Assembly (NCBI GenBank): GCA_937912125.1
Contig: CALDOK010000095.1
Location: 1 to 33,583, forward strand
Length of the DNA stretch: 33,583 nt
Direction: 5' to 3'
Source: an uncultured Pseudomonadota bacterium
GTDB taxonomy: Bacteria; Myxococcota_A; UBA796; JAFGLY01
Position numbers and translations under genes: made by a program. Shown here in pieces: positions 15,676 through 23,488 of the stretch. The notes beneath the pieces are model-generated. The model had not been told where the DNA came from. It did no database searches and saw only the letters and a list, made by a program, of their open reading frames with translations. Numbering within the stretch: position 1 is the first letter of the stretch; each line of letters begins with the position of its first letter.

Positions 15676-16464
15676 TCAGGTCTCCAGCAGCCCCATCCGG
15701 TCTTCGAAGGCCACCTCGCAGGGCTTGCCCTCGGCGTACAGGTAGTGCAGCAGGCGGCCTGGCTCGAGGGCCAGGAGGGTGGACGAGCGCGTGCCATAGC
15801 GGGGCAGGTGGATGCAGAGGGCTTGGAGCTGGAGGGCGACCTCCGGCGGCAGCGGCAGGCCGGGAGGCAGGGCAGGGAGCTGCCCGGGATCGGGCAGGTG
15901 GTGATCGGCCAGTACCCGCTGCAGGCCGTGGGCCAGCATGGGCCAGGGCAGGGAGATCAGGGGCTCGACCAGGGTGCGGGCGCGCCGCGCCTTGGGGAAG
16001 TGCGGCGAGCCCATGCGGTCGTTGGTGAGCACGTGGAGGCCCGGCCCGAGCTCGGTGCGCTCGACCGGTCGGTCGGGCCGCAGGTAGACCACGTACAGCC
16101 GTTCTCCGTCGCCGATCAAGAGGTTGAAGGCGTTGTACTGCCGAGTGTCCAGCTGGTGGATGAGCCCCATGGCGCGGTGGATGCTGCCGGTGGCCAGGGC
16201 CTCGAGCACCAGCTCACCCCGGGAGCGGGGGGCCGGCTGCTGAGGGCGGCTGGGCCGCTGGTTGGTCAGCCCCACGAAGAAGCCGTGAGCGCTGGCGGCC
16301 ATCCAGGTGCCGCCCCTCTCGAGGTCGATGCCGCCGAGGGCAGGGGGACTGTGCTGCAGCAGCCGGGGACCGCTGGCGGGCCTGTCCAGGAACTCGTCCC
16401 GGTTGGCTGCCACGACCAGGGGCAGGTCCTCGCGCAGGCGGTGGATGGCGATGATCGTACACAT
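15676..16464 (-). CDS. TANGO2/NRDE family protein
   Basis: A 262-residue NRDE-domain protein related to TANGO2, a conserved family of uncertain biochemical role; recent work on eukaryotic members suggests heme or acyl-CoA/lipid handling. The protein begins MCTIIA with a Cys at position 2, the residue that would become the nucleophile if it behaves as an Ntn-type hydrolase. The diagnostic AANRDEF follows, then LERGGTWMA (the GGTW motif), GLTNQ and later LPRYGTRSSTLL, all family landmarks in normal order. A ribosome-binding site AGGGA lies about 6 bases upstream of 16464, which rejects the longer open frame starting at 16827. It is divergent from the transacylase-kinase gene across 127 bases. 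Family is sure, function not. Confidence 0.92.
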   Translation of the reverse strand: MCTIIAIHRLREDLPLVVAANRDEFLDRPASGPRLLQHSPPALGGIDLERGGTWMAASAHGFFVGLTNQRPSRPQQPAPRSRGELVLEALATGSIHRAMGLIHQLDTRQYNAFNLLIGDGERLYVVYLRPDRPVERTELGPGLHVLTNDRMGSPHFPKARRARTLVEPLISLPWPMLAHGLQRVLADHHLPDPGQLPALPPGLPLPPEVALQLQALCIHLPRYGTRSSTLLALEPGRLLHYLYAEGKPCEVAFEDRMGLLET

Positions 16465-16591
16465 GTCGCTTCCCTGACCTTGCTCACATGCCCTCTTCGC
16501 CGGCCGATGGCCAGCGTCGGTGCGCTGGGGTCGGTGGGATAGTGGGAGCCGCCACGGAAGGCGCTGCCCGCGCTGCTGCCCTGGAGCCACC

Positions 16592-18787
16592 ATGATCCGT
16601 CTGCTGCCGCTGCTCGAGGACCAGATCAAGTCCCTCGCGAAGCCGCGTCCCACCTTGATCTTCCCCGAGGGAGACGACCCGCGGATCCTGTCCGCTGCGT
16701 CCCACCTGACCGGGCACGGCAACATCGTGCTGGTCACCTCCGAGGATCGCGCCCGGCAGGTCATCGAGGAGCAGGGGGTGGAGCTGCGGGGGTCCCTCAA
16801 GCGCTTCCTCGCGTCGGTTCGCTGCATCCAGCCCGATGAGCACCCGCTGCTGTGCGAGGAGCTGAAAGAGGCCTTCTACGCTCTGTCCCACGGCAGCCGC
16901 TGGGCGGTACCCTACGAGCAGGTGGGCGCCTTGGTGCGCGAGCCGGTGATGTTCTCCTGCATGGCGGTACACCAGGGCTACGCCGACTGTGTACTCGGCG
17001 GGGCGGCCCACGCCTCCCGAGAGTTCTTCCGGCCCGCCCTGAGGCTGCTGCACACCGAGCGCAAGGCCTTCGCGGCCGGGCTGTTCTCCCTGCCCGACAG
17101 CCACCCCAAGGAGATCTACCGCGAGAACATCGTGGTGTTCGCCGATGTGGCCATCAACGTGGACCCCGACCCCGACACCCTGGCCCAGATCGCGGTGGGG
17201 TCCTGCAAGATCGTCCGCGACCTGATCCCCGTGGAGGTCCTGCCCCACATCAACGGCGCCATCCTGTCCTACTCCACCCGGGGCTCGGCCTCGGGCCCGT
17301 CGGTCCAGCGCATCCGGGCAGCAGGGGAGCGCATCCCGCCCATGCTGGCTGCGCTGGCCAGGCAGGACCCTCTCTACGGCACCATCCACATCGAGGCGGA
17401 GCTGCAGATCTCCTGCGCCATCTCCATGACCGCGGCGCAGTCCAAGCTGCGAGACGCCCTGGCCGACCCCGACAGCGCCGTGGGGCGCGCCAATGTGCTG
17501 ATCTTGCCCTCCCTGGACGCGGGCAACCTGATGTACCACCTGTACGCCACCCGCTACGCCGACGCCGACAAGGTGCTGATGGTGGGTGGCATGAACGCCA
17601 GGGTGCTCGACTACTCCCGGTCCTCCACCGCCAAGGACGTCACCCTGGGCGCCGCTGCCAGCCTGCTGCGCGTCAAGCGCAAGCCCGACTGGAATGGCAC
17701 GCCCCGGGATCGTTTCTTCCCCATGCACCGGGTGCTGGTGGTCAACCCCGGCTCCACCAGCACGCGGCTCACGGTGTTCCGCGGCCGGCAGGTGGAGCTC
17801 GAGCGCGAGGTCAGCCACTCGGTGGCCGCGCTCGAGGCCTGTGGCTCCCTCCAGGATCAGCTGCCCATGCGTCGCGCCGTGGTGGAGCAGGCCCTGGCCG
17901 AGGTGGGTATCGACCCGGCGGGCATCGACGCCTTCGTGGGGCGCGGCGGCCTGGTGCGACCCCTGGTGTCCGGCACCTACCGGGTCAACCAGGCCATGCT
18001 GGACGACCTGGCCTCGGGTCGCTTCGGCGAGCATGCCAGCAACCTGGGCGCCCCCATCGTCCATGCCCTGGCCTCGGCCGTTGGCAAGGACGCCTACATC
18101 GTCGATCCGGTGGTCACCGATGAGCTGGACGCGGTGGCGCGGCTGACCGGCCTGGCCGGCTACGAGCGTCGGGCGGTTTGGCATGCCCTGTCCCAGAAGG
18201 CCTCGGCTCGGCGCTACGCCGACGAGCACCTGAAGGACTACGAGGAGGAGAACCTCATCGTGGCGCACCTGGGGGGCGGCGTGACCGTGGGCTGTCACCG
18301 CCACGGCCGGGTCAGCTGGGTCAGCAACGGCCTGGACGAAGGCCCCATGACCCCGGAGCGGGCGGGCTCGATGCCGGCCACCGCGGTGATGGACCTCTGC
18401 GCTCGGCACGACGACCCGCGCCAGGTCCGGCGGGCCCTGGTGGGCCACGGGGGCCTGGTGTCCCACCTGGGCACCGCGGACCTACGCGAGGTCCTGGCCC
18501 GCATGGACGGCGGTGACGACCACGCCAAGCTGGTCTTCGAGAAGCTCTGCCGGGACATCGCCTCGTGGATCGCCGGCTGCGTGCCACGCTTCGAGGGCGA
18601 ACCCATCGACGGCATCATCTTGACCGGCGGCATGGCCCGCTCGGAGCGGCTGGTCGCCAGGCTGCGCACCATGCTGAGCCAGATCCCCATCGAGATCACG
18701 GTCTACCCGGGCGCCATGGAGGCTGCGGCCCTGCGGGACGGCGGCCTGCGGGCCCTGCGTGGGCAGGAGCGGGCACTGGAGTATTGA
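16592..18787 (+). CDS. Fused phosphate acyl (acetyl/butyryl) transferase and butyrate kinase
   Basis: A 731-residue fusion of two enzymes that normally are separate and act in sequence: acyl-CoA + Pi to acyl-phosphate, then acyl-phosphate + ADP to carboxylic acid + ATP. Residues 1-~370 match phosphotransacylases (FPEGDDPRIL near the start, ANVLILPSLDAGN, DYSRSSTAKDV). Residues 378-731 match butyrate kinase, with the ASKHA phosphate loop VVNPGSTSTRLTVF, the NLGAPIV segment, VDPVVTDEL, GGGVTVG and a late TGGMARS. The kinase part has the usual Buk length (about 354). The junction is a short Pro-rich linker. ATG 16592 has GGAG upstream. Its N-terminal part could accept acetyl- or butyryl-CoA; the partner kinase favours butyryl or isobutyryl. 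Fusion is uncommon in my knowledge. Confidence 0.9.
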   Translation: MIRLLPLLEDQIKSLAKPRPTLIFPEGDDPRILSAASHLTGHGNIVLVTSEDRARQVIEEQGVELRGSLKRFLASVRCIQPDEHPLLCEELKEAFYALSHGSRWAVPYEQVGALVREPVMFSCMAVHQGYADCVLGGAAHASREFFRPALRLLHTERKAFAAGLFSLPDSHPKEIYRENIVVFADVAINVDPDPDTLAQIAVGSCKIVRDLIPVEVLPHINGAILSYSTRGSASGPSVQRIRAAGERIPPMLAALARQDPLYGTIHIEAELQISCAISMTAAQSKLRDALADPDSAVGRANVLILPSLDAGNLMYHLYATRYADADKVLMVGGMNARVLDYSRSSTAKDVTLGAAASLLRVKRKPDWNGTPRDRFFPMHRVLVVNPGSTSTRLTVFRGRQVELEREVSHSVAALEACGSLQDQLPMRRAVVEQALAEVGIDPAGIDAFVGRGGLVRPLVSGTYRVNQAMLDDLASGRFGEHASNLGAPIVHALASAVGKDAYIVDPVVTDELDAVARLTGLAGYERRAVWHALSQKASARRYADEHLKDYEEENLIVAHLGGGVTVGCHRHGRVSWVSNGLDEGPMTPERAGSMPATAVMDLCARHDDPRQVRRALVGHGGLVSHLGTADLREVLARMDGGDDHAKLVFEKLCRDIASWIAGCVPRFEGEPIDGIILTGGMARSERLVARLRTMLSQIPIEITVYPGAMEAAALRDGGLRALRGQERALEY

Positions 18788-18897
18788 TCTCTACAGAACG
18801 GGCGTGAAAGGGTGATGAGAGGGGGCGAATCTCGCGTCGGGTTTAGCTTGCCCGTGTCTGCACATGCGGGACGAAACCCTTGCCCTGGAGAAGCCAC

Positions 18898-19707
18898 ATG
18901 GACTTCGACCTCCAACCCCTCCTCGACACCGGTCTGGCCATCGGCGTCAAGATCATCGGCGCCATCCTGCTCTGGATCGTCGGCCGCGTCGCCATCAAGA
19001 TCATCCTGGGCCTGTTGGATCGCTCCACCAGCCGGGCAAAGGTCGATGGCACCCTGGCACGCTACCTGCGGTCCGCGTCGGACATCATCCTCAACGTGGT
19101 GCTGGTCATCGCCGTCCTGAGCGTGTTCGGGGTCGAGACCACCACCTTCGCGGCGCTGCTCGCGGCGGCGGGCGTGGCCATCGGCATGGCCTGGTCGGGC
19201 CTGCTCTCCAACTTCGCGGCCGGGGCCTTCATGGTCATCCTGAGGCCCTTCAAGGTGGGCGACTTCGTCGAGGCCGCGGGCGTGATGGGCACGGTGCAGG
19301 AGGTGGGGCTGTTCGTCACCACCATCGACACCATGGACAACGTGCGCACCATCCTGGGCAACAACGCGGTGTTCAGCAGCACCATCCGCAACTACTCCCA
19401 CAACAGCGTGCGGCGCGTGGACCTGGTGGCCCAGCTGGCCCACAGTGTCGATCCTGCCCAGGCCGTCGCCATGCTCCAGCAGCGCCTGGCCGCCATCCCC
19501 AACGTGGCGTCCAGCCCGGGCCCCGTGGTGGAGATCCTGGAGTTCAACCTGGCGGGCCCCGTGCTGGCCGTGCGCCCCTACTGCAACAACGACCACTACT
19601 GGCAGGTGTACTTCGACACCAACCGCATCATCCGCGAGTCCTTCGGCGAGGCCGGCTTCCCGGTCCCCGAGAACCACCTGCGCATCGCGGGGCAGATCGC
19701 CACCTGA
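18898..19707 (+). CDS. mscS: MscS-type small-conductance mechanosensitive channel
   Basis: A 269-residue homolog of the E. coli mechanosensitive channel that relieves turgor at hypo-osmotic shock; it forms a heptamer in the inner membrane. Residues 10-40 and about 60-80 are the first two transmembrane helices. The pore helix TM3 is the Gly/Ala-rich AAGVAIGMAWSGLLSNFAAG, followed by RPFKVGDFVEAAGVMGTV, the start of the cytoplasmic beta domain. The C-terminal part is the usual mixed alpha/beta vestibule. Length is close to that of E. coli MscS (286). ATG 18898 has GGAG 8 bases upstream. It is a stand-alone gene between the transacylase-kinase and map genes; regulation is not visible. Confidence 0.95.
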   Translation: MDFDLQPLLDTGLAIGVKIIGAILLWIVGRVAIKIILGLLDRSTSRAKVDGTLARYLRSASDIILNVVLVIAVLSVFGVETTTFAALLAAAGVAIGMAWSGLLSNFAAGAFMVILRPFKVGDFVEAAGVMGTVQEVGLFVTTIDTMDNVRTILGNNAVFSSTIRNYSHNSVRRVDLVAQLAHSVDPAQAVAMLQQRLAAIPNVASSPGPVVEILEFNLAGPVLAVRPYCNNDHYWQVYFDTNRIIRESFGEAGFPVPENHLRIAGQIAT

Positions 19708-19792
19708 CCGGCGGTGGCTTGCCGCCAGCAGGTCGTGCCGCCTTTGGGCAGCGCGGCCGGCTTCGTTATAGGGGAGGCCGCCTGGAGGCAGC

Positions 19793-20635
19793 ATGGCCAA
19801 GGCCACCATCCACAACGCCCGTGAGATCGAAGAGCTCCGCGTCGCCTGTCGGCTGGCTGCGGACACCCTGCTCATGGTGGGCGAGCACCTGCGCCCGGGC
19901 ATGACCACTCAGGACGTCAACACCCTGGTGCACGAGTTCACCATCGCCCACGGCGCCCGGCCGGCGCCCCTGGGCTACCGGGGCTTCCCGCGCAGCGTCT
20001 GCACCAGCGTCAACGACGTCATCTGCCACGGCATCCCCGACCCCACCGTGCTGCGCGACGGCGACATCCTCAACGTCGATGTCACTCCGGTGATGCCCGC
20101 TGTGGGGGGCTGGCACGGCGACACCAACGCCACCTTCTACATCGGTGAGCCCAGCGCCCAGGCCCGCCAGGTGGTCGAGGTGGCGCGGGAGTGCCTCGAG
20201 CTGGGCATCGCCGCGGTCAAGCCGGGCGCCGCCCTGGGCGACATCGGCTGGGCCATCCAGCGTCACGCCGAAGCCAACGGCTGCTCGGTGGTGCGCGAGT
20301 ACACCGGGCACGGCATCGGCCGACGCTTCCACTCCGAGCCTGCGGTGCGCCACTACGGTCAGCCGGGCGTGGGCCTGCGCCTGCGGCGGGGCATGACCTT
20401 CACCATCGAGCCCATGATCAACCTGGGGGCCCATGCCTGCCGCCACCTGGACGACGGCTGGACGGTGCTCACCCGCGACGGCTCCCTGAGCGCCCAGTTC
20501 GAGCACACCGTGGTCGTCACGCGCCAGGGTGTCGACGTGCTCACCGCGCGCAGCGCGCCCCTGAAGGGCAGCGAGGATGTTCCCTGGGCGCGGCTGGGGC
20601 CCCTGGCCAGCTACGTCGAGCCCGCCGCCGGGTAG
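19793..20635 (+). CDS. map: Type I methionine aminopeptidase
   Basis: A 280-residue cytoplasmic enzyme that removes the initiator Met from nascent proteins using a dinuclear metal centre. All five metal ligands are present and closely match E. coli numbering: D96 (NVDVT), D110 (HGDTNATF), H173 (TGHGIG), E206 (TIEPM) and E237 (FEHT), with the catalytic His H79 in CHG. About 15 residues extend past the usual E. coli C-terminus. The ATG follows GGAGG. Its last 25 bases overlap the 3' end of the convergent dehydratase gene, an unusually deep convergent overlap but with both frames intact. It is not next to the ribosomal-protein genes where map often sits. Confidence 0.96.
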   Translation: MAKATIHNAREIEELRVACRLAADTLLMVGEHLRPGMTTQDVNTLVHEFTIAHGARPAPLGYRGFPRSVCTSVNDVICHGIPDPTVLRDGDILNVDVTPVMPAVGGWHGDTNATFYIGEPSAQARQVVEVARECLELGIAAVKPGAALGDIGWAIQRHAEANGCSVVREYTGHGIGRRFHSEPAVRHYGQPGVGLRLRRGMTFTIEPMINLGAHACRHLDDGWTVLTRDGSLSAQFEHTVVVTRQGVDVLTARSAPLKGSEDVPWARLGPLASYVEPAAG

Positions 20636-21594
20636 GGCGCGCCCAGCACCCTCTGCAGGCTCGGCACCGCCACGTTCCGTCCTGAGAGGATCACCGCCAC
20701 GGGCCCGACCATGGGGCCGAGGTCTTCCTCGAGGCAGGCCGCCACCACCGCCGCGGCCGAGGGCTCGATCAGGTACTGGTGCTCCGCCAGCATCCAGCGT
20801 GTCGCCGCCCAGAGCTGTTCCTCGGACAACAGCGCCACCCGGCGCACGCGATCCTTCAGGATGGCGAAGGTGTTCACGCCGATGCCGCCCTCGATGCCAC
20901 CGGCCAGGGTCTGGATGGGGGGCATGGCGGTGACCGCGTGGCCGCGCTCGAGAGACAGGGCGAAGCTGGGGGAGTCCCGGTGTTGGCAGAGAATCAGCTC
21001 GATCCTCGGATCGTGGGCATGCAGCGCCAGGGCCAGGCCCGCGGCCATCCCACCGCCGCTCACCGGGGTGATGACCGTGCGGACGTTGCGCAGCTGGTCC
21101 AGCAGCTCGAGCCCCAGGCTGCCCCCGTTTCCGGCGATGATCTCCGGGTCGTCGAAGGCCGAGATGAAGGGTCGGCCGGAGCGCGCGGCCTCGGCGCGGG
21201 CCTCGATCTCGGCCTCGTCGTAGCCCCGGGCCTGGGCCAGCACGACCTCGGCCCCCAGGCTTCGCATGCCCGCCAGCTTGGCGCCGTCCACGGTGCTCGG
21301 CACGTAGATGGTGGCGCGGATGCCCAGCTCCCGGGCGGCGTAGGCCACGGCCTTGCCGTGGTTGCCGGCGGAGCAGGTGACCACGCCCAGGGCGCGCTGC
21401 TCGGCGCTGAGCCTCGACAGCCGAAACCAGGCCCCCCGCAGCTTGAAGGAGCCCGTGATCTGCAGCTGCTCGAGCTTGAGCAGCGCGGGTACGCCCAGGG
21501 CCGCGCTGAGGCCGGGGGAGGGCTCGATGGGCGTGCGGCGCACCCGCGGCGTCAGGTAGGTGGCGGCGGCGCGGATCAGGGCGAGGTCGGGCAT
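20611..21594 (-). CDS. Threonine/serine dehydratase (PLP-dependent, no ACT domain)
   Basis: A 327-residue fold-type II PLP enzyme predicted to deaminate threonine to 2-oxobutanoate or serine to pyruvate. The PLP lysine is K51 in TGSFKLRGA. SAGNHGKA supplies the substrate carboxylate loop, SGGGMAAG is the phosphate-binding loop and SGRNV the late conserved segment. It lacks the C-terminal regulatory ACT domain of biosynthetic IlvA, so a catabolic or general dehydratase is more likely. It is the promoter-distal gene of a minus-strand pair with the ThrE-type exporter (gap about 72 bases) and is divergent from an Lrp/AsnC regulator beyond it, supporting a role in limiting threonine or serine. Closely related racemases and EutB-like enzymes of ectoine degradation share these motifs and cannot be fully excluded. 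Confidence 0.9.
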   Translation of the reverse strand: MPDLALIRAAATYLTPRVRRTPIEPSPGLSAALGVPALLKLEQLQITGSFKLRGAWFRLSRLSAEQRALGVVTCSAGNHGKAVAYAARELGIRATIYVPSTVDGAKLAGMRSLGAEVVLAQARGYDEAEIEARAEAARSGRPFISAFDDPEIIAGNGGSLGLELLDQLRNVRTVITPVSGGGMAAGLALALHAHDPRIELILCQHRDSPSFALSLERGHAVTAMPPIQTLAGGIEGGIGVNTFAILKDRVRRVALLSEEQLWAATRWMLAEHQYLIEPSAAAVVAACLEEDLGPMVGPVAVILSGRNVAVPSLQRVLGAPYPAAGST

Positions 21595-21666
21595 GGGGAG
21601 AGCTTATCCCGGCGGGAAGGCCTCACGCGGGTGTGCACCTGCTCGTGGTTCCCGCCAGGGCGTCGG

Positions 21667-22902
21667 CTACAGCGACCGCCGCGCCGGCAGCGCCGCGTTG
21701 GCCACCAGCACGCCCGCGGCCAGGGCTACGGCGGAGAGCAGCGCTCTGAACGCTGTCTGCACCGCGGTGAGCACCTGGTCGTCCAGCATGGCCGAGACGG
21801 CCTCGAAGCCCACCGAGCCGGGCACCAGCAGCAGGATGCCGGGGGTCATGGCCACCAGCGCCGGGAGCTTGCTGGCGCGCGCGTAGGCGTTGCCCAGCAG
21901 CCCGACCGCCAGGGCGCCCAGGAAGGCTGGCCCGGGCGCTGTGGCCCAGGGGCTGGTCAGGGTGGAGACGGTCAGAGCTACCAACGCCGCCAGGATGATC
22001 ACCGGCGTGTCCACCAGTCGTGCCTGGAACAGCACCACCAGGCTCACGGCCGCCAGCGCGCCGGCGACCCACAGTGAGCCCACGGGCAGGGCCAGGCCAG
22101 GCCCCAGGGCAGGGGAGGCGGGCAGCAGATCCCCCACAAAGCCGCCCGCGACCACACCCAGGCCGATCTGCAGGAAGACCACCGCCGCGCCGGTCATGCG
22201 GGCGGTGCCCGAGACCAGGTGGCCCGTGGCGAGCTCGTTGGCGGCCACGGTGAGGGTCAGGCCGGGCACCATCACGATGAGGGCGCAGAGGGTGATCAGG
22301 TGGGCCGAGGCGCCTGGAACCAGCCACGCTCCCACGCTGGCCAGGGCGGTGGCGGTGGCGGCGGCCACGGGCAGGAAGAGACGGTTCAGGGCGGGGACCC
22401 GCTTGGACGCCAGGTCCAGCAGTCCCACCGCCAGCCCCGCCAGCCCCGCCAGCGCCACCTCGCCCCAGGTCCCCGCGAAGAAGCCCACGGCGGCGGCTGA
22501 GACCAGGCCGGTGGCTGCGGTGGTGGCGCAGGGGCCGAAGCGAGGCGGCGCGGCCACGATGGCCGCCACTCGCTCCTCGGCCTGGTCCAGGTCGATGCTG
22601 CCGGCGATCAGCGCGTCTCCGGTGGCGTTCAGCAGCACGAGCTTTCCGAGCTGCACGTCGCCGGGGGCGGCTCGCACCAGGCCTGTGCGCTGGCCTCCGA
22701 GCCTACCGAAGCCCGCCGTCAAGGAGGTGGGGGTGGAGAAGAACTGCGCCTCGAGCCCCAGCTGCTCCGAGATGCTCATCAGGGCGGTCTCGAGGCGGTG
22801 GGCAGGGGCCCCGGCCCGGTGCAAGGCCGCGCCCAGCTCGAGCACGAAGGCTTCGCGGCGGCTGCTGTGGGGCTGCGCTGGAGGAGGAGGATGGGGAGAC
22901 AT
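21667..22902 (-). CDS. ThrE-family threonine/serine exporter
   Basis: A 411-residue inner-membrane protein combining both halves of the ThrE family (PF06738-like N-terminal and PF12821-like C-terminal) in one chain, as in Corynebacterium ThrE, known to export threonine and serine. The cytoplasmic N-terminal ~125 residues carry the typical AGAPAHRLETALMSISEQLGL helix. About ten transmembrane spans follow (residues about 130-405), including the conserved PGILLLVPGSVGFEAV loop in the second half. The start at 22902 gives a soluble Pro/His-rich N-terminus; the open frame continues upstream through the promoter region and is not used. It is transcribed divergently from the Lrp/AsnC gene across 103 bases and followed by the dehydratase. 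Confidence 0.9.
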   Translation of the reverse strand: MSPHPPPPAQPHSSRREAFVLELGAALHRAGAPAHRLETALMSISEQLGLEAQFFSTPTSLTAGFGRLGGQRTGLVRAAPGDVQLGKLVLLNATGDALIAGSIDLDQAEERVAAIVAAPPRFGPCATTAATGLVSAAAVGFFAGTWGEVALAGLAGLAVGLLDLASKRVPALNRLFLPVAAATATALASVGAWLVPGASAHLITLCALIVMVPGLTLTVAANELATGHLVSGTARMTGAAVVFLQIGLGVVAGGFVGDLLPASPALGPGLALPVGSLWVAGALAAVSLVVLFQARLVDTPVIILAALVALTVSTLTSPWATAPGPAFLGALAVGLLGNAYARASKLPALVAMTPGILLLVPGSVGFEAVSAMLDDQVLTAVQTAFRALLSAVALAAGVLVANAALPARRSL

Positions 22903-22939
22903 GCTGGGAAGCCTGGAGGGAGTGGAGAAGTTCTGAATT

Positions 22940-23000
22940 TTGTACGTTGAGAGAATATCGTTAGAGTAGCCATTCCATCCAACGAATTGAATGCGGAATG
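22940..23000. promoter_or_regulatory. Divergent lrp/exporter control region with dyad operator
   Basis: This is an A/T-enriched island in GC-rich DNA between the divergent exporter and regulator genes. For the regulator, a possible sigma-70-like promoter is TTGTAC (22940-22945), 16 bases, TAGAGT (22962-22967). The perfect dyad CATTCC-N18-GGAATG (22971-22976 / 22995-23000) lies between that promoter and the ATG at 23006, where an autoregulator would bind. The dyad also supports 23006 rather than 22991 as the start codon. The motifs are visible; binding is inference. Confidence 0.4.
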
Positions 23001-23005
23001 TCCCC

Positions 23006-23476
23006 ATGGAACACGGCCTGGACCGAATCGACTTCGCCATCCTCGATGCCCTGCAGCACAATGCGCGGCTGTCCAACAAAGAGCTGGCCTCCAAGGTCGG
23101 ACTCGCCCCATCCAGCTGCCTCGAGCGGGTGCGGCGCCTGGTTCGGGATGGGGGCCTGCGCGGCTTCCACGCCGAGGTCCCTCCCGAGGTCCTGGGCATC
23201 GGGATGCAGGCCATGATCGCGGTGCGGCTGCGGGTGCATGCCCGCGCCACCTTCGAGAGCTTCGGTGATCACCTGCGCGCGCTTCCTGAGGTGGTGGCGG
23301 TCTACCAGCTGGCCGGCAAGGACGACTTCCTGGCCCATGTGGCGGTGCGCGACACCGAGCACCTGCGTGAGCTGGCCATGGACCAGTTCACCTCGCGGCC
23401 CGAGGTGGAGCACATGGAGACCGCCTTGATCTTCGATCACCATCGCGCCCCCGCGCTCCCGCGCTACACTGGCTAG
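23006..23476 (+). CDS. Lrp/AsnC-family transcriptional regulator
   Basis: A 156-residue feast/famine regulator. The N-terminal helix-turn-helix occupies about residues 5-55 (RIDFAILDALQHNARLSNKE followed by the recognition helix near APSSCLERVRRL). A RAM/ligand-binding domain follows at about 65-145, including ARATFESFGDHLRALPEVV and the Gly-Lys-Asp loop (AGKDDFLAHV) that binds the effector amino acid in Lrp relatives. It normally works as an octamer or hexadecamer wrapped by DNA. It is divergent to the threonine exporter-dehydratase pair, so threonine, serine or another small amino acid is its likely effector and these genes its likely targets. ATG 22991 in the same frame is a less likely start. 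Confidence 0.93.
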   Translation: MEHGLDRIDFAILDALQHNARLSNKELASKVGLAPSSCLERVRRLVRDGGLRGFHAEVPPEVLGIGMQAMIAVRLRVHARATFESFGDHLRALPEVVAVYQLAGKDDFLAHVAVRDTEHLRELAMDQFTSRPEVEHMETALIFDHHRAPALPRYTG

Positions 23477-23488
23477 CCGGAGGTCGTG

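Noticed and set aside
16484..18466. Minus-strand open frame of 660 codons opposite the transacylase-kinase fusion
   Set aside because: Antisense of two well-recognised enzymes; compositionally a shadow.
18798..18855. ACGGGC / GCCCGT inverted repeat between the transacylase-kinase and mscS genes
   Set aside because: Six-base arms with a 46-base loop are expected by chance in GC-rich DNA.
22903..23250. 116-residue N-terminal extension of the ThrE-type exporter
   Set aside because: It overlaps the start of the Lrp gene on the other strand and its promoter region; the family starts near 22902.
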